Notes under the pieces: model-generated
Database searches by the model: none
What the model was told of the DNA's origin: nothing
Seen by the model: only the letters and a program-made list of their open reading frames with translations
In this document: piece by piece, positions 6,974-14,045 of the stretch
How the letters are laid out: every line of letters starts with the position of its first letter
Numbering within the stretch: the first letter of the stretch is position 1
Made by a program: the position numbers and the translations under genes
NCBI GenBank assembly: GCA_964568795.1
Contig: CAZMRQ010000037.1
Location: 1-14,586 of the forward strand
Reading direction: 5' to 3'
Length of the DNA stretch: 14,586 nt
Origin: CAZMRQ01 sp964568795
GTDB lineage: Bacteria; Pseudomonadota; Gammaproteobacteria; Comchoanobacterales; Comchoanobacteraceae

Positions 6974-7004
6974 TTGACTTTCAAGTGTATTCACTGCTTA
7001 ATAT
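6974..7004 (+). promoter_or_regulatory. Candidate pepN promoter
   Basis: TTGACT (6974-6979) and TTAATA/TAATAT (6998-7004) are separated by 18-19 nt, about 25 nt before the pepN ATG. The -35 is close to sigma-70 consensus, but the spacer is slightly long. Confidence 0.4.
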
Positions 7005-7028
7005 AGCAAAGAAATAGGATGCATCCAT

Positions 7029-9626
7029 ATGACTGTTTACCGCAAAGATTACCAAAGACCTCTCTTCACCACTAAAACCTTTTCTTTAGATATATCACTC
7101 AATCCCACAACAACTGTTGTTGAGAGCACTCTCAAAATTGAAAAATGCGCACAACACAATGAACCTTTGGTACTCGATGGCAAGGAGCTTTGCCTTAAAG
7201 ACCTCCATCTGAATGGACAAGAAATTCCAAAAACACAATACACACTTGCGTCCGAGAAGTTAATCATCAGAGATTTGCCTGATCATTTCACTCTCTTCAC
7301 ACGTGTGATCATACACCCCAGTGAGAACCAAACACTCATGGGTCTTTATCAATCGAAACGTATGCTCTGCACTCAATGCGAACCGCATGGGATGCAGCGC
7401 ATTACTTACTGTCAAGACCGACCGGATGTGCTATCGGTATTTACCACTACTCTTAGAGCCGACAAACATGACTACCCCTCTATGCTGAGCAATGGCAATT
7501 GTATCAGTGATAGCATAGAAAACAATCAACGTGTGGTCATCTGGCATGACCCTCATCCAAAACCAACCTACCTTTTTGCAATAGTCGCTGGAACATTTGA
7601 TAAGTTATCTGATACTTTTACCACTCTGTCAGGCAAAGTCGTTGACATACATCTATACGTTGATACCGGAAAAAAAGAGCAAGGACAGTTTGCCTTGGAG
7701 GCAATCAAAAGATCCATGGCCTGGGACGAAAAACGGTATGGCCGCGAATATGACCTGGACTTATTCATGGTGGTCTCATGCCATGACTTCAACTCTGGGG
7801 CAATGGAAAATAAAGGTTTGAACATCTTCAATAGCCGCTATGTCCTTGCCCACCCTTCCACTGCCACAGACCAAGACCTTCTCAATGTTGACAGTGTGAT
7901 TGCTCACGAATACTGCCATAACTGGTCTGGCAACCGTGTCACATGCCGTGATTGGTTTCAACTCAGTTTAAAAGAAGGCCTCACAGTTTTTCGTGATCAA
8001 AACTATTCAATGGACCACATTGACCCGGTCACCTGCCGTATTGATGATGTGAACATCCTCAGAATTGCTCAATTTAGAGAAGATGCGGGGCCAATGAGCC
8101 ACCCCGTAAGACCTGAAAAATATGAATCAATGAAAAATTTCTACACTGCCACTGTGTATAATAAAGGTGCCGAAGTCATTCGCATGCTCGAAACTCTTGT
8201 TGGGGTTGAGCAGTTCCGCCAAGCCCTTGACCTATACTTTGAGCGTTTTGATGGTCAAGCCGTGACTGTCGATGACTTACTCAGTGTTTTCTCTGAGAGC
8301 TGTGGAATAAACTTAGAACAATTTCGTTTATGGTACAGCCAATCCGGCACCCCACATTTAACCGTGCGCAGTGAATACAATGCAAAAGATAAAACCCTGG
8401 TATGCACACTGAGCCAACACACACCCAAAACAGCTGATCAAAATCAGAAACACCCCTTGCATATTCCCTGCAGACTGGGTTTTCTAGACTCTCATGGCGC
8501 TCCTTTGCCAGTGAAATTTTCTGGTACTGTTGCTACAAGTCATCTCATTTCCCTGACCCAAGAAACACACTCGTTCCCATTCACTGAAGTAACTGAAAAC
8601 CCTGTTATCTCGGTGAATCAAGGATTCTCCTCACCGGTAAAAAGGGACATTGATACCCATGACTCTCTTTTCCTCTATCAGCATGATTTTGATGCATTCA
8701 ACCGCTGGGATCATGGTCAGCATGTCATGGAGGATTTCATCATACAAGCGTATAATGAACGCCTGACAGAGGAAAAGTTAACTCTTCTCCGTGAGGGCTG
8801 TCGGTCTGTGTTAATCGACCCTCAGCTAAGCGCTATGCAAAAAGCACAGATGCTTAGTCTCCCTAGAGTGAGTATGCTGCTACAAAAAATCACCCAAGTG
8901 GACCCTGTGCGCCTTGAACAAAAATATGTCAAATTTGAAAAAGAGCTTATGAGCCCACTGGCTGATTTATTCAAGCAAACATATCACGAAGTCTATGCCC
9001 TCAGAGATGGCCTAAAGCCAGACAACATTGGTTACCGACGCCTTATGAATCTATGCCTGAAATACTTAGTGAACGCATCGACTCAATACGTCTCATTGGC
9101 TGAAAAACAATTTCATGAAAATCTTGATCAAATGACTTGCTTGATCGGTTCGCTCAATGCACTAAGCGCCCATAACATAGCTGAGCGCGAAAAACTCATG
9201 CAGCAATTCAAACATAAATTCAAACATGATGCTTTGATTATGGATAAATGGTTTGCTCTGTCTGCTATGCTTGAAAATGAAAATCCAGCGGATTATCTTC
9301 ATCAATTGGAACAAGACAGTCTGTATCAACCAAACAACCCCAACTGCATTCGAGCGCTGTGGCTAACATTTGCCCATGCCAACATCAAAGGATTTCATGC
9401 CCCTGATGGAAGTGGCTACCAAGCTTTACAAGAGCTTGTCTCTTATTGGGACAATCGAAATCCCCAACTCGCCGCGCAGTTATGCCAGCCATTAATACAT
9501 TGGGAAATGTATGCCCCTCATTGCAGTAAAAAAATGCTCACACAGCTTCATATTTTAGCAAGCAAAGCAAAATCAAAAAATATCAAAGAGTTAGTTGGCA
9601 AAGCAGTGCCTAAGACGAAGGCGTGA
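7029..9626 (+). CDS. pepN: Aminopeptidase N (M1 zinc metallopeptidase)
   Basis: Cytoplasmic zinc aminopeptidase that removes N-terminal residues from peptides in the last steps of protein turnover. It has 865 residues, close to the 870 of Escherichia coli PepN. The exopeptidase motif is G257-A-M-E-N261. The zinc site is H293-E-Y-C-H297 with the third ligand Glu316 in SLKEGLTV. Tyr377 in TVYNKGAE matches the catalytic Tyr381 of the E. coli enzyme; all these residues sit four positions earlier than in E. coli. The order is an N-terminal beta domain (to about 190), the thermolysin-like catalytic domain (to about 435), a small beta domain (to about 540) and the helical C-terminal domain. A TAGGA ribosome site lies 9 nt before the ATG. 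The 3' end overlaps the convergent glycosyltransferase gene by 17 bp. The gene is intact. Confidence 0.97.
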   Translation: MTVYRKDYQRPLFTTKTFSLDISLNPTTTVVESTLKIEKCAQHNEPLVLDGKELCLKDLHLNGQEIPKTQYTLASEKLIIRDLPDHFTLFTRVIIHPSENQTLMGLYQSKRMLCTQCEPHGMQRITYCQDRPDVLSVFTTTLRADKHDYPSMLSNGNCISDSIENNQRVVIWHDPHPKPTYLFAIVAGTFDKLSDTFTTLSGKVVDIHLYVDTGKKEQGQFALEAIKRSMAWDEKRYGREYDLDLFMVVSCHDFNSGAMENKGLNIFNSRYVLAHPSTATDQDLLNVDSVIAHEYCHNWSGNRVTCRDWFQLSLKEGLTVFRDQNYSMDHIDPVTCRIDDVNILRIAQFREDAGPMSHPVRPEKYESMKNFYTATVYNKGAEVIRMLETLVGVEQFRQALDLYFERFDGQAVTVDDLLSVFSESCGINLEQFRLWYSQSGTPHLTVRSEYNAKDKTLVCTLSQHTPKTADQNQKHPLHIPCRLGFLDSHGAPLPVKFSGTVATSHLISLTQETHSFPFTEVTENPVISVNQGFSSPVKRDIDTHDSLFLYQHDFDAFNRWDHGQHVMEDFIIQAYNERLTEEKLTLLREGCRSVLIDPQLSAMQKAQMLSLPRVSMLLQKITQVDPVRLEQKYVKFEKELMSPLADLFKQTYHEVYALRDGLKPDNIGYRRLMNLCLKYLVNASTQYVSLAEKQFHENLDQMTCLIGSLNALSAHNIAEREKLMQQFKHKFKHDALIMDKWFALSAMLENENPADYLHQLEQDSLYQPNNPNCIRALWLTFAHANIKGFHAPDGSGYQALQELVSYWDNRNPQLAAQLCQPLIHWEMYAPHCSKKMLTQLHILASKAKSKNIKELVGKAVPKTKA

Positions 9627-10629
9627 GTATTTTCTGCAGCAAATCGAGCCATTGCTTCACAACAACATCCCTGCCATAACGATTGATCATATCATCTCGA
9701 CAGCTCTCACGCATACTGCGCGGACTTTCAGGCTCATCAATCACTTCCTGCATGGTTTTCGCCAAAAGCTTCGGTGACCGACGAGGGACCAATAGACCAT
9801 TGACTCCTTCTTTTATGATTTCAGCAGGGCCCCCTGTATTTGATGCTATCACAAGCTTATTCCGGGCCATAGCCTCTAAGAGAACCAAACCAAATGTTTC
9901 AGAACGCGATGGCAGTAGCAACACATCAATTTGATCAAACCATTTGTCTTTATCTGTCACCCAAGAGGTGATTTCCAACTGGCTTAATCCGTAGCAAAAC
10001 TTCAAAAAATAAAGCCATGGCCTAAGCAACCCATGGCCTGATATTCGCACCGTATACTCACCATTTAACAAACTAACTGCTTGACACAGCTCTGTTAAAC
10101 CTTTTTTACGACGGAAAAAACCCAAAAAACCAAAAACAACTGGCCGTTTATATCTTGCTGTTTGGGCTCTTGGGCAATGCGCAAGCATATTTGGGATCAC
10201 ACACATTGACTGCTGAGAAAACTGCTTCACATGATTGGCCACGGCCTGTGATACAGCCACGAGCATATCAGCAGACTCAAGACCCTGGCGCTGATACCCA
10301 TGAACAACAAGTATGATGCAGCAATGAGGCACAGCACGCCTCAATAACCAAGCATCAATCGGCTTATGCACAATAGCTACTTGACAATCTGCCGGCCAAA
10401 TAGAACGAAGCTCCCTGATTGTCAGAGGCCAATAACGACTACGGACATGCATTCCTAAAGGAATAATGCATTCATCTCGATCACGGTGGTACTGATGAAC
10501 TTTAGAGTTCTGACGCACGAATGGTATCGGCGTGAACCTACTAGCAGAGAGAACCTCGTGTAAGTCCATATACACTTGTTTGGGACCACCTAGCCCCCTC
10601 CCTGAAATCAAATGAGCTATACGTGTCAT
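9610..10629 (-). CDS. GT4-family glycosyltransferase (GT-B fold)
   Basis: A 339-residue retaining glycosyltransferase of the GT4/RfaG-like type, likely acting at the inner face of the cytoplasmic membrane on an envelope glycan. The acceptor and sugar cannot be told from sequence. The N-terminal half has the glycine-rich start HLISGRGLGGPKQVYMDL of GT-B donors. The C-terminal half has VVFGFLGFFRRKKGL, then the EX7E motif E244-TFGLVLL-E252, and NTGGPAEII near residue 265, which binds the nucleotide sugar. It is the last gene of the xthA operon. Its ATG overlaps the preceding stop as ATGA, and its ribosome site AGGTGG lies inside the end of that gene, which suggests translational coupling. It overlaps the end of pepN tail-to-tail by 17 bp, so there is no room for a terminator between them. 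Confidence 0.88.
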   Translation of the reverse strand: MTRIAHLISGRGLGGPKQVYMDLHEVLSASRFTPIPFVRQNSKVHQYHRDRDECIIPLGMHVRSRYWPLTIRELRSIWPADCQVAIVHKPIDAWLLRRAVPHCCIILVVHGYQRQGLESADMLVAVSQAVANHVKQFSQQSMCVIPNMLAHCPRAQTARYKRPVVFGFLGFFRRKKGLTELCQAVSLLNGEYTVRISGHGLLRPWLYFLKFCYGLSQLEITSWVTDKDKWFDQIDVLLLPSRSETFGLVLLEAMARNKLVIASNTGGPAEIIKEGVNGLLVPRRSPKLLAKTMQEVIDEPESPRSMRESCRDDMINRYGRDVVVKQWLDLLQKILTPSS

Positions 10630-11306
10630 AGACCCACCTGCTCTGGCTTCATGACTAAATCAAAATCACTGAATCTTGCAGCGACAACGCTATCAGATGA
10701 AATCGGCAGTGGGCTAGCAAAGCGCACAGCGTCAATGCACGATTGATCAAACATGGAGTGACCAGATGATTGTGATACTGTCACAGACACAACCTGGCCA
10801 AGACCGTCTGCTTTCACCCTTAGTTTTACTTGCCAATCATGCACAACTTCCGGCAACTGCCAAAATGTCTGCACATGCTGACGCACCGTTTCCATCACTT
10901 CTTGCTGACGGAAATCAACTAATTCATCCCATTCTTTATGGATAGCCCATTGCTGTGCTTTCTTCCACTCTTGCTTCGAGACAAGCTGCTTTTTTTGTGG
11001 TTTTGCTACTTGTTTTATAACGCGAGGGGTTTTCTTGATGTGTTTCTTTTCCACCCTCTTTTTTGTTGCCAAGACCTGGGCAGGTTCCTGGGCTACTTTT
11101 TTGACAACAGCTGATTCAGGTTTTCTCACTGCGGCCCTGGCATGAGGGACAGCCTGAAGGCTTACCGTTAAGGATTGTAGCTTTGGTGGTTTTAACTGCT
11201 GTGAAAAGCTGCTCAGGCATAAAGAAAACACCAACACATGAACCACACTGCTCATGAAAGTGATTCGGTGGCTTGGTTGGCACTTAGCCCAGAATGCGCT
11301 GATCAT
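10626..11306 (-). CDS. TolA/TonB-like energy-transducing envelope protein
   Basis: A 226-residue protein with the layout of TolA/TonB proteins: one membrane anchor (about residues 16-35, SSVVHVLVFSLCLSSF), a basic Lys/Ala/Val/Pro linker (about 50-125) that would cross the periplasm, and a C-terminal domain (about 136-226). That domain includes QHVQTFWQLP, VKLRVKADGLGQVVSVTV and the SSGHSMFDQSCIDAV segment typical of TolA domain III. TolA links the proton-driven TolQR motor to Pal and helps keep the outer membrane attached. The linker is much shorter than in E. coli TolA (421 residues), and tolQ, tolR, tolB and pal are not next to it. The first ATG (11304-11306) overlaps the end of xthA by 23 bp with a weak ribosome site. 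An internal ATG at residue 18 would remove part of the cytoplasmic end. I leave open whether it serves Tol or a TonB-like system. Confidence 0.75.
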   Translation of the reverse strand: MISAFWAKCQPSHRITFMSSVVHVLVFSLCLSSFSQQLKPPKLQSLTVSLQAVPHARAAVRKPESAVVKKVAQEPAQVLATKKRVEKKHIKKTPRVIKQVAKPQKKQLVSKQEWKKAQQWAIHKEWDELVDFRQQEVMETVRQHVQTFWQLPEVVHDWQVKLRVKADGLGQVVSVTVSQSSGHSMFDQSCIDAVRFASPLPISSDSVVAARFSDFDLVMKPEQVGL

Positions 11307-12063
11307 AATCTACTACCATAGGGGCATGATCCGAAAAAAGAGGATCGGGATGAACTTGACAATGAAGTATAGACGATGCAAGAGAGGGCGTACACATTTG
11401 ATAATCAATACGCCAGCCCACATTATTGCGCCGTGCCGCACCTCGAAAAGACCACCAGGTATAGATTTCCTGCTCAGGCATACAATACCGCAGAGTATCA
11501 ACCCAGCCCTGTTCAAGCACTTCAGTGAGCCATTCTCTCTCTTGGGGCAGAAAGCCAGAGTTTTTCTGATTATTTCGCCAATTTTTAAGATCAATGTTCT
11601 GATGCGCAATATTCCAATCACCCGCAACAATCATTGATGTTTTATCAACGATAGCTGGTTTCAATAAAGACGCCATTAAACTATCCATCGCTTGGTATTT
11701 CACTTCTTGGCGCACATCACCCGAGGTCCCAGATGGCAAATACAATGAGACTACTTTCAAAGAACCAAATTGACAACATATGTAACGGCCTTCATCATCA
11801 TACAAATCCTCGCCATACATTGTTTCTACTAGATCAGGTTTTATACGCGTATAAATTGCCACACCACTGTAACCTGGCTTCAATGCATCAACAAAATACA
11901 GCTCATATCCCGGAAGATGAAAAGGAGTTCTATCCAATTTTGATAATTGTGCCTTTGTCTCTTGCACACATAATATATCAACGTTCTGTTCTAAAAACCA
12001 AGGAAAGAAACCCTTCCTCTCACAAGAGCGGATACCATTCATGTTAAATGTCATTAAGCGCAT
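11284..12063 (-). CDS. xthA: Exodeoxyribonuclease III (AP endonuclease)
   Basis: DNA repair nuclease of the exonuclease III/APE1 family. It cuts 5' to abasic sites and trims 3' ends in base-excision repair. Counting from the ATG at 12061-12063 (259 residues), the family residues are all present: Asn7 in TFNMNG, Glu35 in QETKA, Asp149 and Asn151 in AGDWNIAH, and Asp245-His246 in SDHAPMVVDYD. The segments LDLKNWR-type (IDLKNWRNNQ), LPSGTSGD and VGWRIDYQ also occur in the Pseudomonas regulator Crc, but Crc has lost the catalytic residues that are kept here, so this is the active enzyme. A GTG at 12073-12075 is in frame, but the ATG is preferred: it gives the usual MRxxxFNxNG start and leaves a workable leader after the promoter. 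It is the first gene of the xthA, tolA-like, glycosyltransferase operon. Confidence 0.93.
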   Translation of the reverse strand: MRLMTFNMNGIRSCERKGFFPWFLEQNVDILCVQETKAQLSKLDRTPFHLPGYELYFVDALKPGYSGVAIYTRIKPDLVETMYGEDLYDDEGRYICCQFGSLKVVSLYLPSGTSGDVRQEVKYQAMDSLMASLLKPAIVDKTSMIVAGDWNIAHQNIDLKNWRNNQKNSGFLPQEREWLTEVLEQGWVDTLRYCMPEQEIYTWWSFRGAARRNNVGWRIDYQMCTPSLASSILHCQVHPDPLFSDHAPMVVDYDQRILG

Positions 12064-12087
12064 GAAAAAACTCACATTGATTCTGCT

Positions 12088-12115
12088 ATTATACGCAGTT
12101 CACCTTGCAAAGCAA
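12088..12115 (-). promoter_or_regulatory. Sigma-70-type promoter of the xthA operon
   Basis: On the minus strand TTGCTT (12110-12115), a 16-nt spacer, then a perfect TATAAT (12088-12093). Transcription would start near 12081, about 18 nt before the preferred ATG, leaving a very short leader. It lies in the 78-90 bp gap between xthA and the end of the transporter gene. Confidence 0.65.
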
Positions 12116-12153
12116 TCCACTAAAAAATGTTGACTTGTTTTTATGGCATTTAT

Positions 12154-13464
12154 CTATTTGACAACAATATTACATAATAAAAAAGCAAGCGGAGCCAGAC
12201 CCCACAAATCAAAAAGTACGTTGTTATTCTTTATACAGCTTCCATGAAAGCCGATATGAAATTCTTTGCAAGTCATCCCAAAACGGAGAACAAGCATCCC
12301 CCAAAAACCGAGCAAAAACAATAAGTGATCAATAATAATATGGTCCAGCCAATGAAGCAAGCTTCTCCCATTAAACTGAAGTATAGAAACACCGCACATA
12401 GATAAAACCATGACCATACTAGCCAAATAGACGCCTGCTCCCAGAAACACTGTTGTCTTTAAACGTGCTTGTCGATAAGAGCAGGTAAAATAATCGATGA
12501 GAACTTCTAAAGAGTGCCTGATCCTACTTGTTGCAGAAATAAATAACAAAATGAAAAATAAAAAATGCATAAAATGGCTCAAAGGCACCAGTCCTACTGC
12601 AGAGTGTACCGACCTAAATAACAAGCCCATCCCCGCATCCTTGGTGATGCCAAAATAAGCAGCAATTGGCAGCACAAACAAAACCGCTGCCACAGAAAAA
12701 AGGGTATTGAATGAGACTATGCGGCATGCGGCATGCAACATCGAAGCTTGACGGTCAGCTGTACTACCTAACATAACATATGCACCTGTGCCAAGACCAA
12801 GGGCAAAGCAAAGTTGACCCACTACGCTCACCAGCATCTTAATAGTCAGATGATTCAAACTTGCATGAAAAAAATGTGTGAATACGGCATTGCTGCTATG
12901 GAAATAGGAAAAATACACAATGAAAAATAAAAACAGGCATAACACCAACAGATGAATGTAACGAACAAAGGTTATCTCTTTAATAGAAGGTTTATTTTGC
13001 GCAACCAACAAGACCACTAATACAACCGTGCAGTTCAGCACCATCATTATATAAGGGTCTTGTATGAGATGATTGAAAAACAGTTTTGCCTGAGTCACAT
13101 CCACTACAGGTGACGACACCACATAAAAAAGCAACCAACCAGTCACAACGGTGTACAGACCTAATAAACAAATAATAATTAATAAGTATATATAGACAAG
13201 AAAATCACAATGAATCAAAAAAGGCCAACGGCGGCACATCATCTCCCATGAAACCAATGAGTGGCTTTTACACAAACGACCAAGCACTAACACACTCATA
13301 ACCATCGGCACACCAATAAAAAATGCACAGACTAAGTACATATACAAAAAGCCAACACCGTACTCAGCAACCAAGTAAGGCAATCGCCAAATTCCAGCCA
13401 AACCAACTGTACTGGCAGAAGACAGAAGAAACAAATTTTTTTCAGAAATTATGCGCCCATACAC
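12154..13464 (-). CDS. SNF/NSS-family (LeuT-fold) sodium-dependent transporter
   Basis: A 436-residue inner-membrane transporter of the neurotransmitter:sodium symporter family, whose bacterial members take up amino acids or related small molecules using sodium. The N-terminal hallmark is SSASTVGLAGIWRLPYLV (residues 15-32), followed by VGFLYMYLVCAFFIGVPM and LGRL. These align with the first two spans of LeuT. Around 11 hydrophobic spans follow. The substrate cannot be read from the sequence. The GLGN motif of LeuT is GLAG here: Gly24 sits where LeuT has Asn27, a ligand of sodium site 1, and NGGG after the first span is YGVG. Sodium coupling may therefore be altered. The start is a GTG at 13462-13464, because a stop codon precedes it in frame and no in-frame ATG fits before the first span; the ribosome site is weak. 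It is a single gene, with no terminator recognised. Confidence 0.85.
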   Translation of the reverse strand: MYGRIISEKNLFLLSSASTVGLAGIWRLPYLVAEYGVGFLYMYLVCAFFIGVPMVMSVLVLGRLCKSHSLVSWEMMCRRWPFLIHCDFLVYIYLLIIICLLGLYTVVTGWLLFYVVSSPVVDVTQAKLFFNHLIQDPYIMMVLNCTVVLVVLLVAQNKPSIKEITFVRYIHLLVLCLFLFFIVYFSYFHSSNAVFTHFFHASLNHLTIKMLVSVVGQLCFALGLGTGAYVMLGSTADRQASMLHAACRIVSFNTLFSVAAVLFVLPIAAYFGITKDAGMGLLFRSVHSAVGLVPLSHFMHFLFFILLFISATSRIRHSLEVLIDYFTCSYRQARLKTTVFLGAGVYLASMVMVLSMCGVSILQFNGRSLLHWLDHIIIDHLLFLLGFWGMLVLRFGMTCKEFHIGFHGSCIKNNNVLFDLWGLAPLAFLLCNIVVK

Positions 13465-13479
13465 GTCGTATACAAACCT

Positions 13480-13495
13480 GTTTTAATATTAAAAC
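13480..13495. promoter_or_regulatory. 16-bp perfect palindrome before the transporter gene
   Basis: GTTTTAATATTAAAAC reads the same on both strands and lies 15-30 bp upstream of the transporter GTG. The size and place suit an operator for a dimeric repressor, but AT-rich palindromes also occur by chance. Confidence 0.4.
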
Positions 13496-13579
13496 TTACC
13501 ATACTCTAAATAAAAATGCAATATATCGACTAAACCCTGTAATAGCAATTTACGAATGTCGCCTTATCCCCATAGCCTG

Positions 13580-13888
13580 TCAGGAATCTTTAACACTGAT
13601 CAAGGCAGTCAGAACTGTTCTTAAGATCATACCAGCTGTCTAGCCAGTCAAGGGATAAAAATCTCAATGGACGGCAAAGGTCGGGTAACAGATAATGTAG
13701 CTATCGAGAGGTTCTGGAGAAGCGCCAGGTACAAAGATATACACTTAAGTGGCTATAAAACAATCCGTGAATTGAAGTCAGGTGTAAGAGATTATACCAT
13801 GTTTTATAATGACAAGCGATTTCACCATATACTTGAATATCACACACCAATGGCCGTATACTTTAGACAGCATGAATGCAAGCTGTGA
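13580..13888 (+). pseudogene. 3' fragment of an IS3-family transposase (OrfB)
   Basis: The frame reads SGIFNTDQGSQ, is stopped by TAA at 13622-13624, then continues SCLASQGIKISMDGKGRVTDN, AIERFWRSARYKDIHLSGYKT and FYNDKRFHHILEYHTPMAVY to the natural stop at 13886-13888. This is the end of the DDE domain of the IS3/IS150-like type: the second Asp (in NTDQGSQ) and the Glu (in IERFWRS) are present, while the first Asp and the whole N-terminal two thirds are missing. It belongs to a different IS3 subgroup from the element at 4989-6065. No terminal repeat was found. The part of the gap from 13496 to 13579 shows nothing recognisable. Confidence 0.8.
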
Positions 13889-14045
13889 CAAAGCAGCGTA
13901 GCTAAGGCATCAGTGTAGGAGTAGATATGTTTGACATGTGTCTTCAAAGCGTCGCCACCACAGTCATATTCGAAACATAGCATTTTATGGGTTTCTATAC
14001 AGCCCCAAGGAATATTTGATAGTATAGAATGAACAGCGAGAATAT
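13889..14045 (+). other. 157-nt spacer before the reverse transcriptase, with an inverted repeat
   Basis: A non-coding stretch between the IS3 fragment and the RT start. It contains TTCTATAC (13993-14000) and its exact inverse GTATAGAA (14022-14029) separated by 21 nt, ending 16 nt before the RT ATG. A structured RNA or an element end could lie here. No retron msr-msd or group II intron domain could be recognised by eye, and there is too little room for intron domains I-III. Confidence 0.3.

Noticed and set aside
11733..12047. Plus-strand open frames antisense to xthA and the transporter (for example 11733-12047, 13323-13643).
   Set aside because: They lie opposite genes with intact family motifs and show no independent coding signal.
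14013..14027. A 15-bp exact match (TATTTGATAGTATAG) between the RT leader and the promoter region of paralogue A (1807-1821).
   Set aside because: The flanks do not match and a 15-mer in AT-rich DNA of this length can recur by chance, so I do not infer shared regulation.
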